A stretch of 12,690 nt of DNA from an uncultured Lutibacter sp. (GCA_913061425.1 CAJXUO010000009.1:1-12690); one strand, 5' to 3'. Positions 1 to 8,072 are shown, numbered from the stretch's first letter. Program-made: numbers and translations. The notes: generated from the letters alone by a model not told the origin.

Positions 1-35
1 GGTCTCGTGGGCTCGGAGATGTGTATAAGAGACAG
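1..35 (+). other. Nextera transposase adapter (sequencing artefact) at the left contig end
   Basis: Bases 2-35 match the Illumina Nextera read-2 adapter, and bases 17-35 are the 19-base Tn5 mosaic end. This is library-preparation sequence, not genome. Read in the frame of the next gene it encodes the peptide MGSEMCIRDR, a recognisable adapter-derived artefact found at the ends of predicted proteins. The native sequence starts at about base 36. The matching reverse-complement adapter sits at the other end of the window. Confidence 0.98.
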
Positions 36-543
36 ATCTTGGGATGGTTTCTGGATGTTTATGACAGATAAATTTACTTCTATTCCAGTTTATCTAATTA
101 TACTATTTTTAGTTTACAAACATTTTGGAATTAAAAAATTAGCAATATCATTATTGTTTATTGCATTAGTTGTCACGATATCTGATCAAATAGCTAATCT
201 ATTTAAATATGGTTTTGAAAGATTAAGACCTTGTTATAATGAGGATGTGAAAGGAATGATACGTTTAGTGAAATCTAGTTGTGGAGGGCGATTTTCTTTT
301 TTCTCAGCACATGCATCGACATCTCTTGCAGTTGCTGTTTTCTTTGGAATGTTATTGAAAAAGCACGTGAAATATGTATCTCTATCTATTGTAATTTGGG
401 CGCTATTGGTTGGTTATAGCAGAATATATATTGGTGTACATTTTCCTTTTGATGTGCTATTCGGTTTTATTTTCGGAGGGACAGTAGGATATCTGTTTTA
501 TAGATTGGCGCTACTTTTTTTTAAGAAGTATGCTAAAGATTAA
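36..543 (+). CDS. PAP2-family membrane phosphatase, 5'-truncated
   Basis: This is an integral membrane phosphatase of the PAP2 (type 2 phosphatidic acid phosphatase) superfamily; members remove phosphate from lipids such as undecaprenyl diphosphate, phosphatidylglycerophosphate or lipid A. All three superfamily motifs are visible: K-x6-RP (KYGFERLRP, 205-231), the central SAHAS with its catalytic histidine (codon 310-312), and SR-x5-H-x3-D (SRIYIGVHFPFD, 418-453). About five hydrophobic segments remain. The natural start is missing: an open frame can be extended to a GTG at base 7, but that codon and the next nine lie in adapter. By comparison with typical relatives of about 190 residues, I infer that some 20-25 N-terminal residues are lost. 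The gene converges on the minus-strand operon with a 12-base gap. The substrate cannot be told from sequence; the glycosyltransferase neighbours make an undecaprenyl- or lipid A-related role plausible. Confidence 0.9.
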
Positions 544-555
544 TGTATTAAAAAA

Positions 556-1224
556 TTACCTTTTTTTATAAATATACTTATTCAGTGGATTTAAAAAGAT
601 AAGTAAGAAAATCACTCCAAAAGCCAATTCGTATAATTCCCATTTTCTTGTTGATGGCATTGCGAGTATAAGTACAGTAGCAGTTATAAATGCGATTGTA
701 TGATGCCATTTCGATATAGGAACACCAAACATATCTACAAGTTTTTTTATGCCATCAAACCTTCTGTAAATTACAGGAAGTATAATGAGATATATTACTA
801 GTACTAAGGTTAGTATTTGACTAAATATTAACTTGTTGATTTTTGTACCATCAACAACCATATTATGTAAGTTAGTTTCTTTTTGAGCATTATGTTCAAT
901 AAAATACTCTGAGGATTCTATGTTAAATATACGCTGACCCCAAGAAATCTCTTCTCCAGCACCAAATAAAAAGACTAAGCCCATTATAAACATACCAAAT
1001 CTCCAAGTAGCAGATTTTACAGACCATAGTTTAAATAGTCTTGAAAATAGTAAAAGGAAAATACTCAGCAGCATAAATGCAGTACCATATTCAGCAAAAC
1101 CATCTTCTTGAGCATATGAAGTGTCAAAGAATTCAAGGTTGGTATTGGCGTAATAGATACCAATAGAAAAGAGTAATACTAAAAAACTGTAACCTAATTT
1201 TTCTGTTCTTGTTAGTGACTTCAT
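556..1224 (-). CDS. uncharacterised polytopic membrane protein with a GAGEEISWGQR motif
   Basis: I do not recognise a named family for this 222-residue protein. It has about six hydrophobic segments (roughly residues 10-28, 45-63, 75-92, 133-155, 173-190 and 198-214) and a basic C-terminus. Polar residues sit in or beside membrane segments: acidic residues in the stretch 40-46 (EDGFAEYG), GAGEEISWGQRIF at 88-100, QKETNLHN at 114-121, a double histidine at 174-175, and glutamates 196 and 199. Such a pattern fits a membrane-embedded enzyme or transporter, but this is inference. The EE-plus-arginine spacing differs from the CPBP protease motif. It is the last gene of the minus-strand operon, 18 bases after the ArnT-like transferase, with an A-rich leader before ATG. 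That context suggests a role in envelope glycolipid or glycan modification. Confidence 0.8.
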   Translation of the reverse strand: MKSLTRTEKLGYSFLVLLFSIGIYYANTNLEFFDTSYAQEDGFAEYGTAFMLLSIFLLLFSRLFKLWSVKSATWRFGMFIMGLVFLFGAGEEISWGQRIFNIESSEYFIEHNAQKETNLHNMVVDGTKINKLIFSQILTLVLVIYLIILPVIYRRFDGIKKLVDMFGVPISKWHHTIAFITATVLILAMPSTRKWELYELAFGVIFLLIFLNPLNKYIYKKR

Positions 1225-1242
1225 TTTTGTGTGTGTGAAAAT

Positions 1243-2880
1243 TTATTCAAAAGTACTATTTTTTGTTATCAAATAGTACATTCTAATTAGGCGGTCTCTT
1301 TTTTTCTTAAAATGATTTAAATCAAACTCCTCAATAAGTTCTGCTGAATGAGTTTTTGGTAAGTTTTTTAGTAAATGTAAATATTGTTTAGAAATCAACA
1401 ATCCAAACTCATCATCTTTTGGTAATTCAAATACATCTTCGTTCTTAATATTGATAATTTTAGTATCATAATACCATAATAACTCAGGCGTTAATGTGCC
1501 GAATGTGTATGATTTTATATTTCTATCTTTTTCAATAGAGTCTTTAAGTTGATTTATTTGGCTAAAATTAGGGTTACTGTATAGTGCTTTTTGAAGTGGA
1601 GATACAAAAAGTAAAATGGCAGCCATCAGTGCGATTTTTGCATAGAATGCTCTTTTAGCATCTTTGTTTTTTAAGTAATAAAAAATAGTTATTCCGATAC
1701 CAAATAATACGATTGATGCTATCGAAAAATTAATCCACAAACCATCAAGTTTTTCTTTGAGTAGCATATAAACTGCAATAGGGAATAGCAGTCCAATCAA
1801 TCCAAATAAACCAAAATTGAAATATACTGGATATGTGTTTTTTTTCAAACTCGTCCGATTAAAACTTTGAATAAGGTATTCAATATAAAACCCTGTATTT
1901 ATTGCTAGCGGAAACAATACAGGAACTAAATATCTAGATTTTTTTTCAGGAATTAGAGAAAGTAAAACAACTGCAAAAATGGTCCATAAAAAAGAAAATT
2001 TATATAGTTTTTTGTTAGAAACACGTTTGATAATATATGGATATAGTAATCCTATTAAAGCCAGTATTGTCCATATTCCAGATTGAGTAAAGAAGCTCCA
2101 ATAATAATAGAAAGGTTTTACATTATAACTTCCCCAACGAGATGTTTCTTTTTGTGCGATAGTTATAAACGCCTCGCTATCTATATATCTTACATATAAA
2201 AACCACCAACCACCAATTATTAGAAATAATAAAATACAACTAATAAAAGGGGCTGCTTTAGACTTAAAATTTTGGAATTTAAATACAATTCCATAAGAAA
2301 TAATAAAAGGTAAAAAGAGTGCGTAAAGTGAAACAGGACCTTTACTCATTATGGAAAATCCAATAAATAGACTAGCGAGTAATGCATTTTTCCAGTTCTT
2401 TTTTGACGTTTGAAATAATTGAAATAAAAAATAAATTCCAGCAATCATAAAACCATGTGCGAAAATATCCCAAGGTGCTTCATTTATAATTCCAATGATA
2501 TAGAAAGAAGTAATTAAAATCAATCCGTTGATTAAACTTAATAATTTATCATTTGTTAATTTTTCAGAAAACAAATACAAAAACACACCAGAAAACGCCA
2601 CCATTAAAGCTGCAGGCAACCTCAATGCAAATAAACTTTTCATTCCAAAAATCATACCTGAAATAGCAGTAAGCCAAGTTGGTAAGGGTGGTTTCTCGTA
2701 TCTTGGACTTCCATTCATTGTGGTTAAAATCCAATGACCATCATTTACCATTTCACGAGCAGTAATGAAATTTCTTGCTTCCATTATTGTGACTACAAAC
2801 GATTCTAAATTTGGTAAAAGCATTAAGAGGCTTATGCAAATAATAGAAACCACAGGATGATTTTCGATAAATTTAATCAT
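1243..2880 (-). CDS. ArnT/GT83-like integral membrane glycosyltransferase
   Basis: This is a 545-residue GT-C fold glycosyltransferase of the ArnT/PMT (GT39/GT83) type. Such enzymes take a sugar from a polyprenyl-phosphate donor and transfer it, on the periplasmic side of the inner membrane, to lipid A or another acceptor. The N-terminal signature is clear: a first membrane segment, then MEAR at 33-36 with the conserved acidic residue (E34) expected in the first periplasmic loop, a GHW around 48-50, and YEKPPLPTWL at 61-70, which is typical of ArnT relatives. About twelve further hydrophobic segments run to residue 435, followed by a soluble tail of roughly 110 residues. Its start overlaps the end of the LAB_N gene by 8 bases, implying translational coupling. 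The sugar and the acceptor are unknown; aminoarabinose and lipid A should not be assumed. The length is normal for the family. Confidence 0.88.
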   Translation of the reverse strand: MIKFIENHPVVSIICISLLMLLPNLESFVVTIMEARNFITAREMVNDGHWILTTMNGSPRYEKPPLPTWLTAISGMIFGMKSLFALRLPAALMVAFSGVFLYLFSEKLTNDKLLSLINGLILITSFYIIGIINEAPWDIFAHGFMIAGIYFLFQLFQTSKKNWKNALLASLFIGFSIMSKGPVSLYALFLPFIISYGIVFKFQNFKSKAAPFISCILLFLIIGGWWFLYVRYIDSEAFITIAQKETSRWGSYNVKPFYYYWSFFTQSGIWTILALIGLLYPYIIKRVSNKKLYKFSFLWTIFAVVLLSLIPEKKSRYLVPVLFPLAINTGFYIEYLIQSFNRTSLKKNTYPVYFNFGLFGLIGLLFPIAVYMLLKEKLDGLWINFSIASIVLFGIGITIFYYLKNKDAKRAFYAKIALMAAILLFVSPLQKALYSNPNFSQINQLKDSIEKDRNIKSYTFGTLTPELLWYYDTKIINIKNEDVFELPKDDEFGLLISKQYLHLLKNLPKTHSAELIEEFDLNHFKKKRDRLIRMYYLITKNSTFE

Positions 2881-3496
2881 GATATTTTTTTAATAATATT
2901 ATGTTTCTAACATATACTGTACTTCCAAATATATGACCAATAAATAAAACAGGATCTCTTCTTATTATAGCATACATAAGAATTAGAATTGAACCAATTA
3001 AACTCAGCAGCCAAAATCCAAAGGGTAAAATAGATTCTTTTTGTTTTTCAGAATATATCCATTGGTAGATAAATCTAAACGTAAAAATAAGTTGAGCGAC
3101 TGAGCCTAAAATAATCAGCCAAGTTGGTATTGCTTCATTTTGAAATAGATTATTTACATCAATCTTATTGTTGTTAAATGCGTAAATGACAATTAACAGA
3201 GGGAAAATCAAAATAAAAAAACGAAGAGATTTAGATGATTTAGCCCATTCTCCTTGTAATTGTAGGTTTCTAATATAGATGTAGTAGGTGAGTGATTGAC
3301 CAAGCATAATTGAAAAATCATCTCGTAAATAGCCATAAACAAAAAGTAAAAGAGAAGCAATTAAACTCATTTGCCAAAATAGGGAAGGAGTTATTACTTT
3401 TTTCGCTTTTTCAGAGAGCGCCCATTGAACTAATAACCTTCCAGAAAATAAGATTTGTGCTAAAAAGCCAACGCTATATATGAACCAAGGTTTCAT
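2873..3496 (-). CDS. tandem LAB_N-domain membrane protein (lipid A biosynthesis N-terminal-like)
   Basis: A 207-residue membrane protein built from two copies of the LAB_N domain, named after the N-terminal extension of some lipid-A-disaccharide synthases. Residues 11-80 and 132-201 align without gaps; I count 27 identities in 70 positions. Shared landmarks are AQ, R, QW, SEK, P..FW, SLI, Y, R.D and YVRN/YIRN. Each copy holds about three hydrophobic segments, and a hydrophobic linker (92-106) joins them. The LAB_N fold is related to PQ-loop/SWEET-like transporters (from memory), so a duplicated form could be a full transporter. It overlaps the glycosyltransferase gene before it by 1 base (TAATG) and the ArnT-like gene after it by 8. 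Position between a lipid-carrier-loading and a periplasmic transferase suggests a flippase, which is inference. No LpxB catalytic domain is present. Confidence 0.85.
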   Translation of the reverse strand: MKPWFIYSVGFLAQILFSGRLLVQWALSEKAKKVITPSLFWQMSLIASLLLFVYGYLRDDFSIMLGQSLTYYIYIRNLQLQGEWAKSSKSLRFFILIFPLLIVIYAFNNNKIDVNNLFQNEAIPTWLIILGSVAQLIFTFRFIYQWIYSEKQKESILPFGFWLLSLIGSILILMYAIIRRDPVLFIGHIFGSTVYVRNIILLKKYHD

Positions 3497-4209
3497 TAAT
3501 TCTGTTTATCAATAGAATAGTTGATATACTTTTTCTTCATCCATATATATGCGAAACAATCCATTAATGGTCCTAATAAGCGATTCCAAAAACCATATTT
3601 AGCTTCACCAGCAATCCGTGGAAAATGTTTCACAGGAATTTGTTTTATTTTTCCATTTTGAAGAAGAATCATTGCAGGTAAAAAGCGATGAAGACCTTTG
3701 AACATAGGTATTTTTTTAGCACATAATGTTTTAATTACTTTAAGTGGACAACCAGTATCATCCATTCCGTCATGAGTGAAAGATCGTCTTATTCCATTGG
3801 CAATAGTTGAGGATATATTTTTTACAAATGAATCTTTTCTGTTTGCTCTAACACCAGTAACAAGATCAAACTCTTCTATATGTTCAAGCAATAAATTAAA
3901 ATCTTTGGGATCAGTCTGTAAATCAGAATCTATATAACCCACAAGTTCTGTATTGGTATGTTGAAAACCTGCAGAGATAGCAGCGCTCAATCCACAGTTT
4001 TTTTCAAAAGAGATGTAACTAAAATCATTATTGTTTGAGCATATTTGTTCAATCAAAGGTTGACTTTTGTCTTTACTTCCATCATTTACAAATAATATTT
4101 TTGTTTTTTTAGATGCAATCTTTATGTAGTCAGATAATTCTTTTTCTACGCGTTCAAGATTATCTTCTTCATTATATACAGGGACAATTATTGTAAATTC
4201 GTGATTCAT
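3496..4209 (-). CDS. family 2 glycosyltransferase, polyprenyl-phosphate sugar synthase type
   Basis: A 237-residue GT-A fold glycosyltransferase resembling DPM1/ArnC enzymes, which attach a sugar from a nucleotide donor to dolichyl or undecaprenyl phosphate at the cytoplasmic face. Visible motifs are the N-terminal strand and nucleotide-binding start TIIVPVYNEEDN (6-17), VNDGSKD (41-47), the DxD metal site in IDSDLQTDP (93-101), DDTGCPLK (150-157), KGLHRFLP (171-178) and R-x-AGE-x-KYG (198-206). The C-terminal pair of membrane helices found in ArnC is absent; only a short moderately hydrophobic stretch (211-224) follows, so membrane contact may be peripheral. Start and stop overlap both neighbours as TAATG, marking a tightly coupled operon. 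It most likely makes the lipid-linked sugar used by the ArnT-like enzyme two genes downstream. The sugar is not predictable. Confidence 0.9.
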   Translation of the reverse strand: MNHEFTIIVPVYNEEDNLERVEKELSDYIKIASKKTKILFVNDGSKDKSQPLIEQICSNNNDFSYISFEKNCGLSAAISAGFQHTNTELVGYIDSDLQTDPKDFNLLLEHIEEFDLVTGVRANRKDSFVKNISSTIANGIRRSFTHDGMDDTGCPLKVIKTLCAKKIPMFKGLHRFLPAMILLQNGKIKQIPVKHFPRIAGEAKYGFWNRLLGPLMDCFAYIWMKKKYINYSIDKQN

Positions 4210-5195
4210 TAATGTCTATTTTTTAGGATTTCAAGAGCGGCTTTAAACGGATTTATTTCAAGGTTTTCTATTTTTTTAAAATATTTATTTAACTCTTTTT
4301 GAACGTTAGGGTTTTTATAAAATTGATTTTTAAGTTCGTTGTTAATGGTTTCTGTAAACCAATTTTTATTCTGCTGATTTCTTTTTTTATTAAAATGACT
4401 ATTTGCTTTAGTGTGTTTAATAAACGTTTCAATTATTGAATAAACTTCATCAATTCCTTTATTGTATAACGCGCTACAAGTGGTTACTTTAGGTAGCCAG
4501 CCGTTTTCTTTCATTGGATATAAATGTAGCGCTCTTGCAAATTCATTTTTTGCAACTTGAGTATCTTTAATTGCATCTCCATCAGATTTATTAATCACAA
4601 TTGTATCTGCCATTTCAATGATACCTCGCTTAATTCCTTGTAGTTCATCACCTGCATTTGCTAATTTCAACAATAAAAAGAAATCAACCATTGAATTAAC
4701 TGTCACTTCTGATTGTCCAACACCAACTGTTTCAACAATAATATAATTAAAACCTGCAGCCTCACATAAAGTAATTGATTCTCTAGTTTTTTTTGCAACA
4801 CCACCTAAAGAGTCTCCAGATGGAGAAGGTCGTATAAATGCGTTTTTGTCAAGAGCAAGAGTGTTCATTCTAGTTTTATCCCCTAGAATACTCCCTTTTT
4901 TTAAATTACTACTTGGATCAATAGCGAGAACAGCTACTTTCTCGCCAATATTAGTAAGGTGTTTTCCAAAAGATTCAATAAATGTACTTTTTCCAACACC
5001 TGGAACGCCAGTTATCCCAACTCTTATAGAATTGTTTGCGTGTGGCAGGCATTTCTCTAAAATCAGTGACGCTTTTTCTTGATGCTTAGTGTTGCTACTT
5101 TCAACCAATGTAATAGCCTTACTTAAATAGCTAATATTGCCATTTAAGATTTGAGAAACAAATTCATCAACTGAAGTTTTATGAATATTATCCAA
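4209..5195 (-). CDS. meaB: methylmalonyl-CoA mutase-associated GTPase MeaB
   Basis: MeaB is a cytoplasmic SIMIBI-class GTPase that protects adenosylcobalamin-dependent methylmalonyl-CoA mutase and gates its cofactor loading. The 328-residue length is normal. Motifs: Walker A GVPGVGKST (63-71), DPSS (93-96), ILGDKTRM (103-110), VETVGVGQSE (154-163) and NKSD (202-205) for guanine recognition. The start codon appears to be TTG at 5195-5193: no in-frame ATG exists before the Walker A motif, and an in-frame stop lies upstream. The stop overlaps the next gene as TAATG. It heads an operon of envelope glycosylation genes, while no mutase subunit lies in the window, so co-transcription need not mean shared function. 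A weak -7-like TATTTTTA (5230-5223 on the minus strand) could serve as its promoter, but I see no convincing -33 box. Confidence 0.93.
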   Translation of the reverse strand: MDNIHKTSVDEFVSQILNGNISYLSKAITLVESSNTKHQEKASLILEKCLPHANNSIRVGITGVPGVGKSTFIESFGKHLTNIGEKVAVLAIDPSSNLKKGSILGDKTRMNTLALDKNAFIRPSPSGDSLGGVAKKTRESITLCEAAGFNYIIVETVGVGQSEVTVNSMVDFFLLLKLANAGDELQGIKRGIIEMADTIVINKSDGDAIKDTQVAKNEFARALHLYPMKENGWLPKVTTCSALYNKGIDEVYSIIETFIKHTKANSHFNKKRNQQNKNWFTETINNELKNQFYKNPNVQKELNKYFKKIENLEINPFKAALEILKNRH

Positions 5196-5196
5196 A

Positions 5197-5290
5197 TTAA
5201 AAGTAATGAGTTAGATATTCTGTAAAAATATGATTTTTTTTTAAAAAGAATAGATTGTTTTGAACTCATATAGAATCTTATTACTTTTAC
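5197..5290. repeat. inverted repeat flanking the meaB/cysS intergenic region
   Basis: The 14 bases at 5197-5210 and those at 5277-5290 are inverted copies with 12 of 14 positions matching, including a perfect 9-base core (5199-5207 and 5280-5288), separated by 66 bases. Each arm contains TACTTTTA reading outward, a near match to the Bacteroidota -7 element TAnnTTTG. On the right it fits the cysS promoter. On the left it falls 3 bases before the meaB TTG codon, which is too close for an ordinary leader. The repeat could be an operator for both genes or a chance result of A/T richness. Confidence 0.4.
5259..5289 (+). promoter_or_regulatory. candidate Bacteroidota-type promoter for cysS-yidD-lgt
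   Basis: A -33-like TTTG at 5259-5262 is followed after 19 bases by TACTTTTA at 5282-5289, which differs from the Bacteroidota -7 consensus TAnnTTTG only in its last base. The spacing is what is expected for the primary sigma factor of this phylum. Transcription would start near 5295, leaving a leader of about 20 bases before the cysS ATG. There is no Shine-Dalgarno sequence, as is usual in Flavobacteriia. Confidence 0.45.
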
Positions 5291-5317
5291 AACAAATATA
5301 AATAGTTACTTATATCT

Positions 5318-6799
5318 ATGGACTTATATAAATCAAATACAATAAAAGTATATAACTCACTTTCTAAATCAAAAGAAGGTTTTAAATCAATAAACGAAGG
5401 AATGATTGGTATGTACGTTTGTGGACCAACGGTTTATAGCAATGTACACTTAGGAAATGTAAGAACTTTCATGTCATTTGATATGATTTATAGATACTTC
5501 TTGCATTTGGGATATAAAGTAAGATATGTAAGAAACATTACTGATGCTGGACATTTAGAAAACGATGCTGACGAAGGTGAAGATAGAATTGCGAAAAAAG
5601 CGAGGATAGAGCAATTAGAGCCTATGGAAATTGTACAGAGGTATACGGTAGATTTTCACAATACATTAAATACATTTAATTTTTTACCTCCAAGTATAGA
5701 GCCAACAGCAACAGGTCATATAGTTGAGCAAATTGAAATCATCAAAGATATTTTAGAGAAAGGAATGGCTTATGAAAGAAATGGTTCTATTTATTTTGAT
5801 GTATTAAAATATAATGAAACTGAGCATTACGGAATTTTATCTGGAAGAAACATTGAGGATTCAATTCACAATACACGTGTTTTAGATGGGCAATCTGAAA
5901 AGAAAAACCCTCAAGATTTTGCATTATGGAAAAAAGCAGACGAAAGACATATCATGCGTTGGCCATCTCCTTGGAGTGATGGTTTTCCAGGATGGCATTT
6001 AGAATGTAGTGCAATGAGTACTAAATATTTAGGAGATAATTTTGATATTCATGGAGGTGGAATGGATTTAAAATTCCCTCATCATGAATGTGAAATAGCA
6101 CAATCAAAAGTGAATAATAATGTAAATCCTGTTAATTATTGGTTACATACAAACATGCTGACTTTAAATGGTCAGAAAATGGCGAAATCAACAGGGAATT
6201 ATATTTTGCCAAATGATTTTTTTACAGGAGAGAATGAGCATTTAAGTAAAGCGTATTTGCCAAGTGTAGTTCGCTTTTTTATGCTTCAAGCAAATTATAA
6301 AAGTATTTTAGATTTTTCAGACGCTGCACTTTTGGCATCTGAAAAAGGATTTTATAAATTGATGGAAGCGGTTAATAATTTAGATAAAATAGTAGTTTCT
6401 AAGACTTCATCTATTGATGTTATATCATGGAAAAAGAAGTGTTATGAGGCTATGAATGATGATTTTAATACGCCAATTTTGATTGCCAATTTATTTGAAG
6501 GAGCAAAGTTTATAAACTTATTAAAAGAAGAGAAGCAAACTATTTCAAAAGATTATTTAGAAGTCTTAAGATCAACAATTAATAATTTTGTCTTTGATGT
6601 TTTAGGATTGAAAAATACTACAGAATCAACTATTGGAGAAGATAAACTCTCTGGAGTAGTTGAAATGTTGATTGGAATGAGAAAAGATGCAAGAGACAAT
6701 AAAAATTGGTCATTATCTGATCAAATACGAGATGAATTACTTGCTTTGGGAATTCAGTTAAAAGATGGGAAAGACGGAACAACTTTTTCGGTAAACTAA
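5318..6799 (+). CDS. cysS: cysteinyl-tRNA synthetase
   Basis: Class I aminoacyl-tRNA synthetase that charges tRNA-Cys with cysteine in the cytoplasm. The 493-residue length is normal. The N-terminal catalytic core shows [13 protein letters not shown] (35-47), including the HIGH-type HLGN at 44-47, and the KMSKS loop as KMAKS (287-291). The catalytic zinc ligands are in place: C35, C230 (in GWHLEC), H255 and E259 (in HHECE), with a C230-H255-E259 spacing like that of the E. coli enzyme. The DALR/anticodon-binding helical region follows from about residue 345, and the end has the usual [18 protein letters not shown] stretch. ATG at 5318 is the first methionine after the candidate promoter. The stop overlaps yidD by one base (TAATG). 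Confidence 0.97.
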   Translation: MDLYKSNTIKVYNSLSKSKEGFKSINEGMIGMYVCGPTVYSNVHLGNVRTFMSFDMIYRYFLHLGYKVRYVRNITDAGHLENDADEGEDRIAKKARIEQLEPMEIVQRYTVDFHNTLNTFNFLPPSIEPTATGHIVEQIEIIKDILEKGMAYERNGSIYFDVLKYNETEHYGILSGRNIEDSIHNTRVLDGQSEKKNPQDFALWKKADERHIMRWPSPWSDGFPGWHLECSAMSTKYLGDNFDIHGGGMDLKFPHHECEIAQSKVNNNVNPVNYWLHTNMLTLNGQKMAKSTGNYILPNDFFTGENEHLSKAYLPSVVRFFMLQANYKSILDFSDAALLASEKGFYKLMEAVNNLDKIVVSKTSSIDVISWKKKCYEAMNDDFNTPILIANLFEGAKFINLLKEEKQTISKDYLEVLRSTINNFVFDVLGLKNTTESTIGEDKLSGVVEMLIGMRKDARDNKNWSLSDQIRDELLALGIQLKDGKDGTTFSVN

Positions 6800-7092
6800 T
6801 GTTAAATAGAATTACAAAAATAATTGCAATTCCTTTTATATGGATTGTTCGGTTTTACCAAGTTGCTATTTCGCCTTACACACCTTCAAGTTGTAGATTT
6901 TCGCCTTCTTGTTCACATTATGCAGTTGAAGCATTAAAAGTTCATGGAGTTTTTTCTGGAGGATTGTTAGCGGCAAAAAGAATAATTAGTTGTCATCCTT
7001 GGGGAAAAGGAGGCTATGATCCAGTGCCAGAAAAGAAAGAGCATCTAAATAAAAATAATATATTTACAAATAAAAATAAAAACAGCATATGA
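6799..7092 (+). CDS. yidD: membrane protein insertion efficiency factor YidD
   Basis: A small, 97-residue membrane-associated protein of the YidD family, which assists YidC/Sec-dependent insertion of inner-membrane proteins. The N-terminal amphipathic/hydrophobic helix (residues 7-24) leads into the family core: [20 protein letters not shown] (19-38), [11 protein letters not shown] (40-50), GGLLAAKRI (54-62) and [13 protein letters not shown] (65-77). The three conserved cysteines are C32, C38 and C65. The last 15 or so residues are low-complexity Asn/Lys-rich, probably a non-conserved tail. The start overlaps cysS by one base and the stop overlaps lgt by four (ATGA), so all three are likely translated as a coupled set. 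Confidence 0.95.
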   Translation: MLNRITKIIAIPFIWIVRFYQVAISPYTPSSCRFSPSCSHYAVEALKVHGVFSGGLLAAKRIISCHPWGKGGYDPVPEKKEHLNKNNIFTNKNKNSI

Positions 7093-8042
7093 TACAATTA
7101 GGTATTGATTGGAATCCATCACCAGAAATTTTCAAAATAGGTTCATTGTCGATAAGGTATTACGGGTTAATGTTTGTCGCAGCATTTCTACTTGGAATCC
7201 ATATCATGAAGAAGATTTACAAGAACGAAAGCGTTGATGAAGAGAAGGTAGATTCGTTATTTATGTATGTGGTTTTAGCGACGCTAATTGGTGCAAGATT
7301 AGGTGAAGTTTTCTTTTATAGCTGGGATAGTTATAAAAATAATCTAATTGAGATATTTTTACCAATAGCCAAAGATCCTAACGGCTCAATTTTTGGATTT
7401 ATTAACGGATATACTTTTACAGGTTTTGCAGGATTAGCAAGTCATGGAGCAGCAATAGGAATTGTTGTTGCAATGATGTTATATAGAAGAAAACACAAAT
7501 ATAAAAGTGTAATATGGATATTAGATAGAATTGTTATTCCTGTTGCTTCTGGTGCTGCATTTGTTCGTTTAGGAAACCTAATGAACTCTGAAATTGTTGG
7601 AAAAGTTACAAATTCTGATTTTGGTTTTAAATTTATTAGAAATGACATTTCTAGAAGACAAGCAATGGAACTTACTAATTCTGATAATTATGAGAACGGA
7701 TATCAGTTAATAGGAAATAGTTTAAATTACAGAAATGTGCTAGAAAGTATTCCTTTTAGACATCCAACACAGATATATGAATCTTTAAGTTATGTGTGTG
7801 TTTTCTTTATTTTATGGTTTGTCTATTGGAAAACAGATAAAAAAAATAAACCAGGCTTTTTGTTCGGTTTATTCATGGTTTTACTATGGTCAATTAGGTT
7901 GATTATTGAGTTTTTCAAAGAGGCTCAAATTCAAGAAAGAGAAGATTGGGTGTCGGTACTTAATACAGGTCAATTACTAAGCATTCCAATGATTTTAGTA
8001 GGGCTTTATTTTATGTTTAGAGAAACAAAACAAAATAATTGA
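7089..8042 (+). CDS. lgt: prolipoprotein diacylglyceryl transferase
   Basis: Inner-membrane enzyme for the first step of lipoprotein maturation: it moves the diacylglyceryl group of phosphatidylglycerol onto the lipobox cysteine. It has 317 residues and about seven membrane segments. Conserved parts seen: IRYYGLMF (22-29), SHGAAIG (118-124) with the His-Gly pair, the Lgt signature region [13 protein letters not shown] (159-171) with R160, N163 and E168, and RHPTQIYE (224-231). An insertion at about 175-220 before RHPTQ is, from memory, usual in Bacteroidota Lgt. In the IEFFKE block (273-278) lysine 277 occupies the place where E. coli Lgt has an important arginine (R239), probably a lineage variant. 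The start overlaps yidD by 4 bases (ATGA). The two lipoproteins encoded further downstream would be among its substrates. Confidence 0.96.
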   Translation: MIQLGIDWNPSPEIFKIGSLSIRYYGLMFVAAFLLGIHIMKKIYKNESVDEEKVDSLFMYVVLATLIGARLGEVFFYSWDSYKNNLIEIFLPIAKDPNGSIFGFINGYTFTGFAGLASHGAAIGIVVAMMLYRRKHKYKSVIWILDRIVIPVASGAAFVRLGNLMNSEIVGKVTNSDFGFKFIRNDISRRQAMELTNSDNYENGYQLIGNSLNYRNVLESIPFRHPTQIYESLSYVCVFFILWFVYWKTDKKNKPGFLFGLFMVLLWSIRLIIEFFKEAQIQEREDWVSVLNTGQLLSIPMILVGLYFMFRETKQNN

Positions 8043-8072
8043 TTTAAATATCTAAATAGCAGACAGCTAAGA

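Noticed and set aside
544..567. A-run / T-run palindrome (550-555 and 561-567) between the convergent PAP2 and membrane-protein genes as a bidirectional terminator
   Set aside because: The stem is only A-T pairs with no G-C core, and it overlaps the stop codon and last codons of the minus-strand gene. Such runs are common by chance at this base composition.
2528..2737. 69-codon open frame on the + strand
   Set aside because: It lies fully inside the ArnT-like gene on the other strand and has no family features.
2873..3496. Lipid-A-disaccharide synthase (LpxB)
   Set aside because: Only the LAB_N-type membrane domains are present, twice; the catalytic glycosyltransferase domain of LpxB is absent.
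4846..5082. 78-codon open frame on the + strand
   Set aside because: It is antisense to the MeaB Walker A region, which is clearly coding on the minus strand.
7442..7648. 68-codon open frame on the minus strand
   Set aside because: It is antisense to the conserved core of Lgt.
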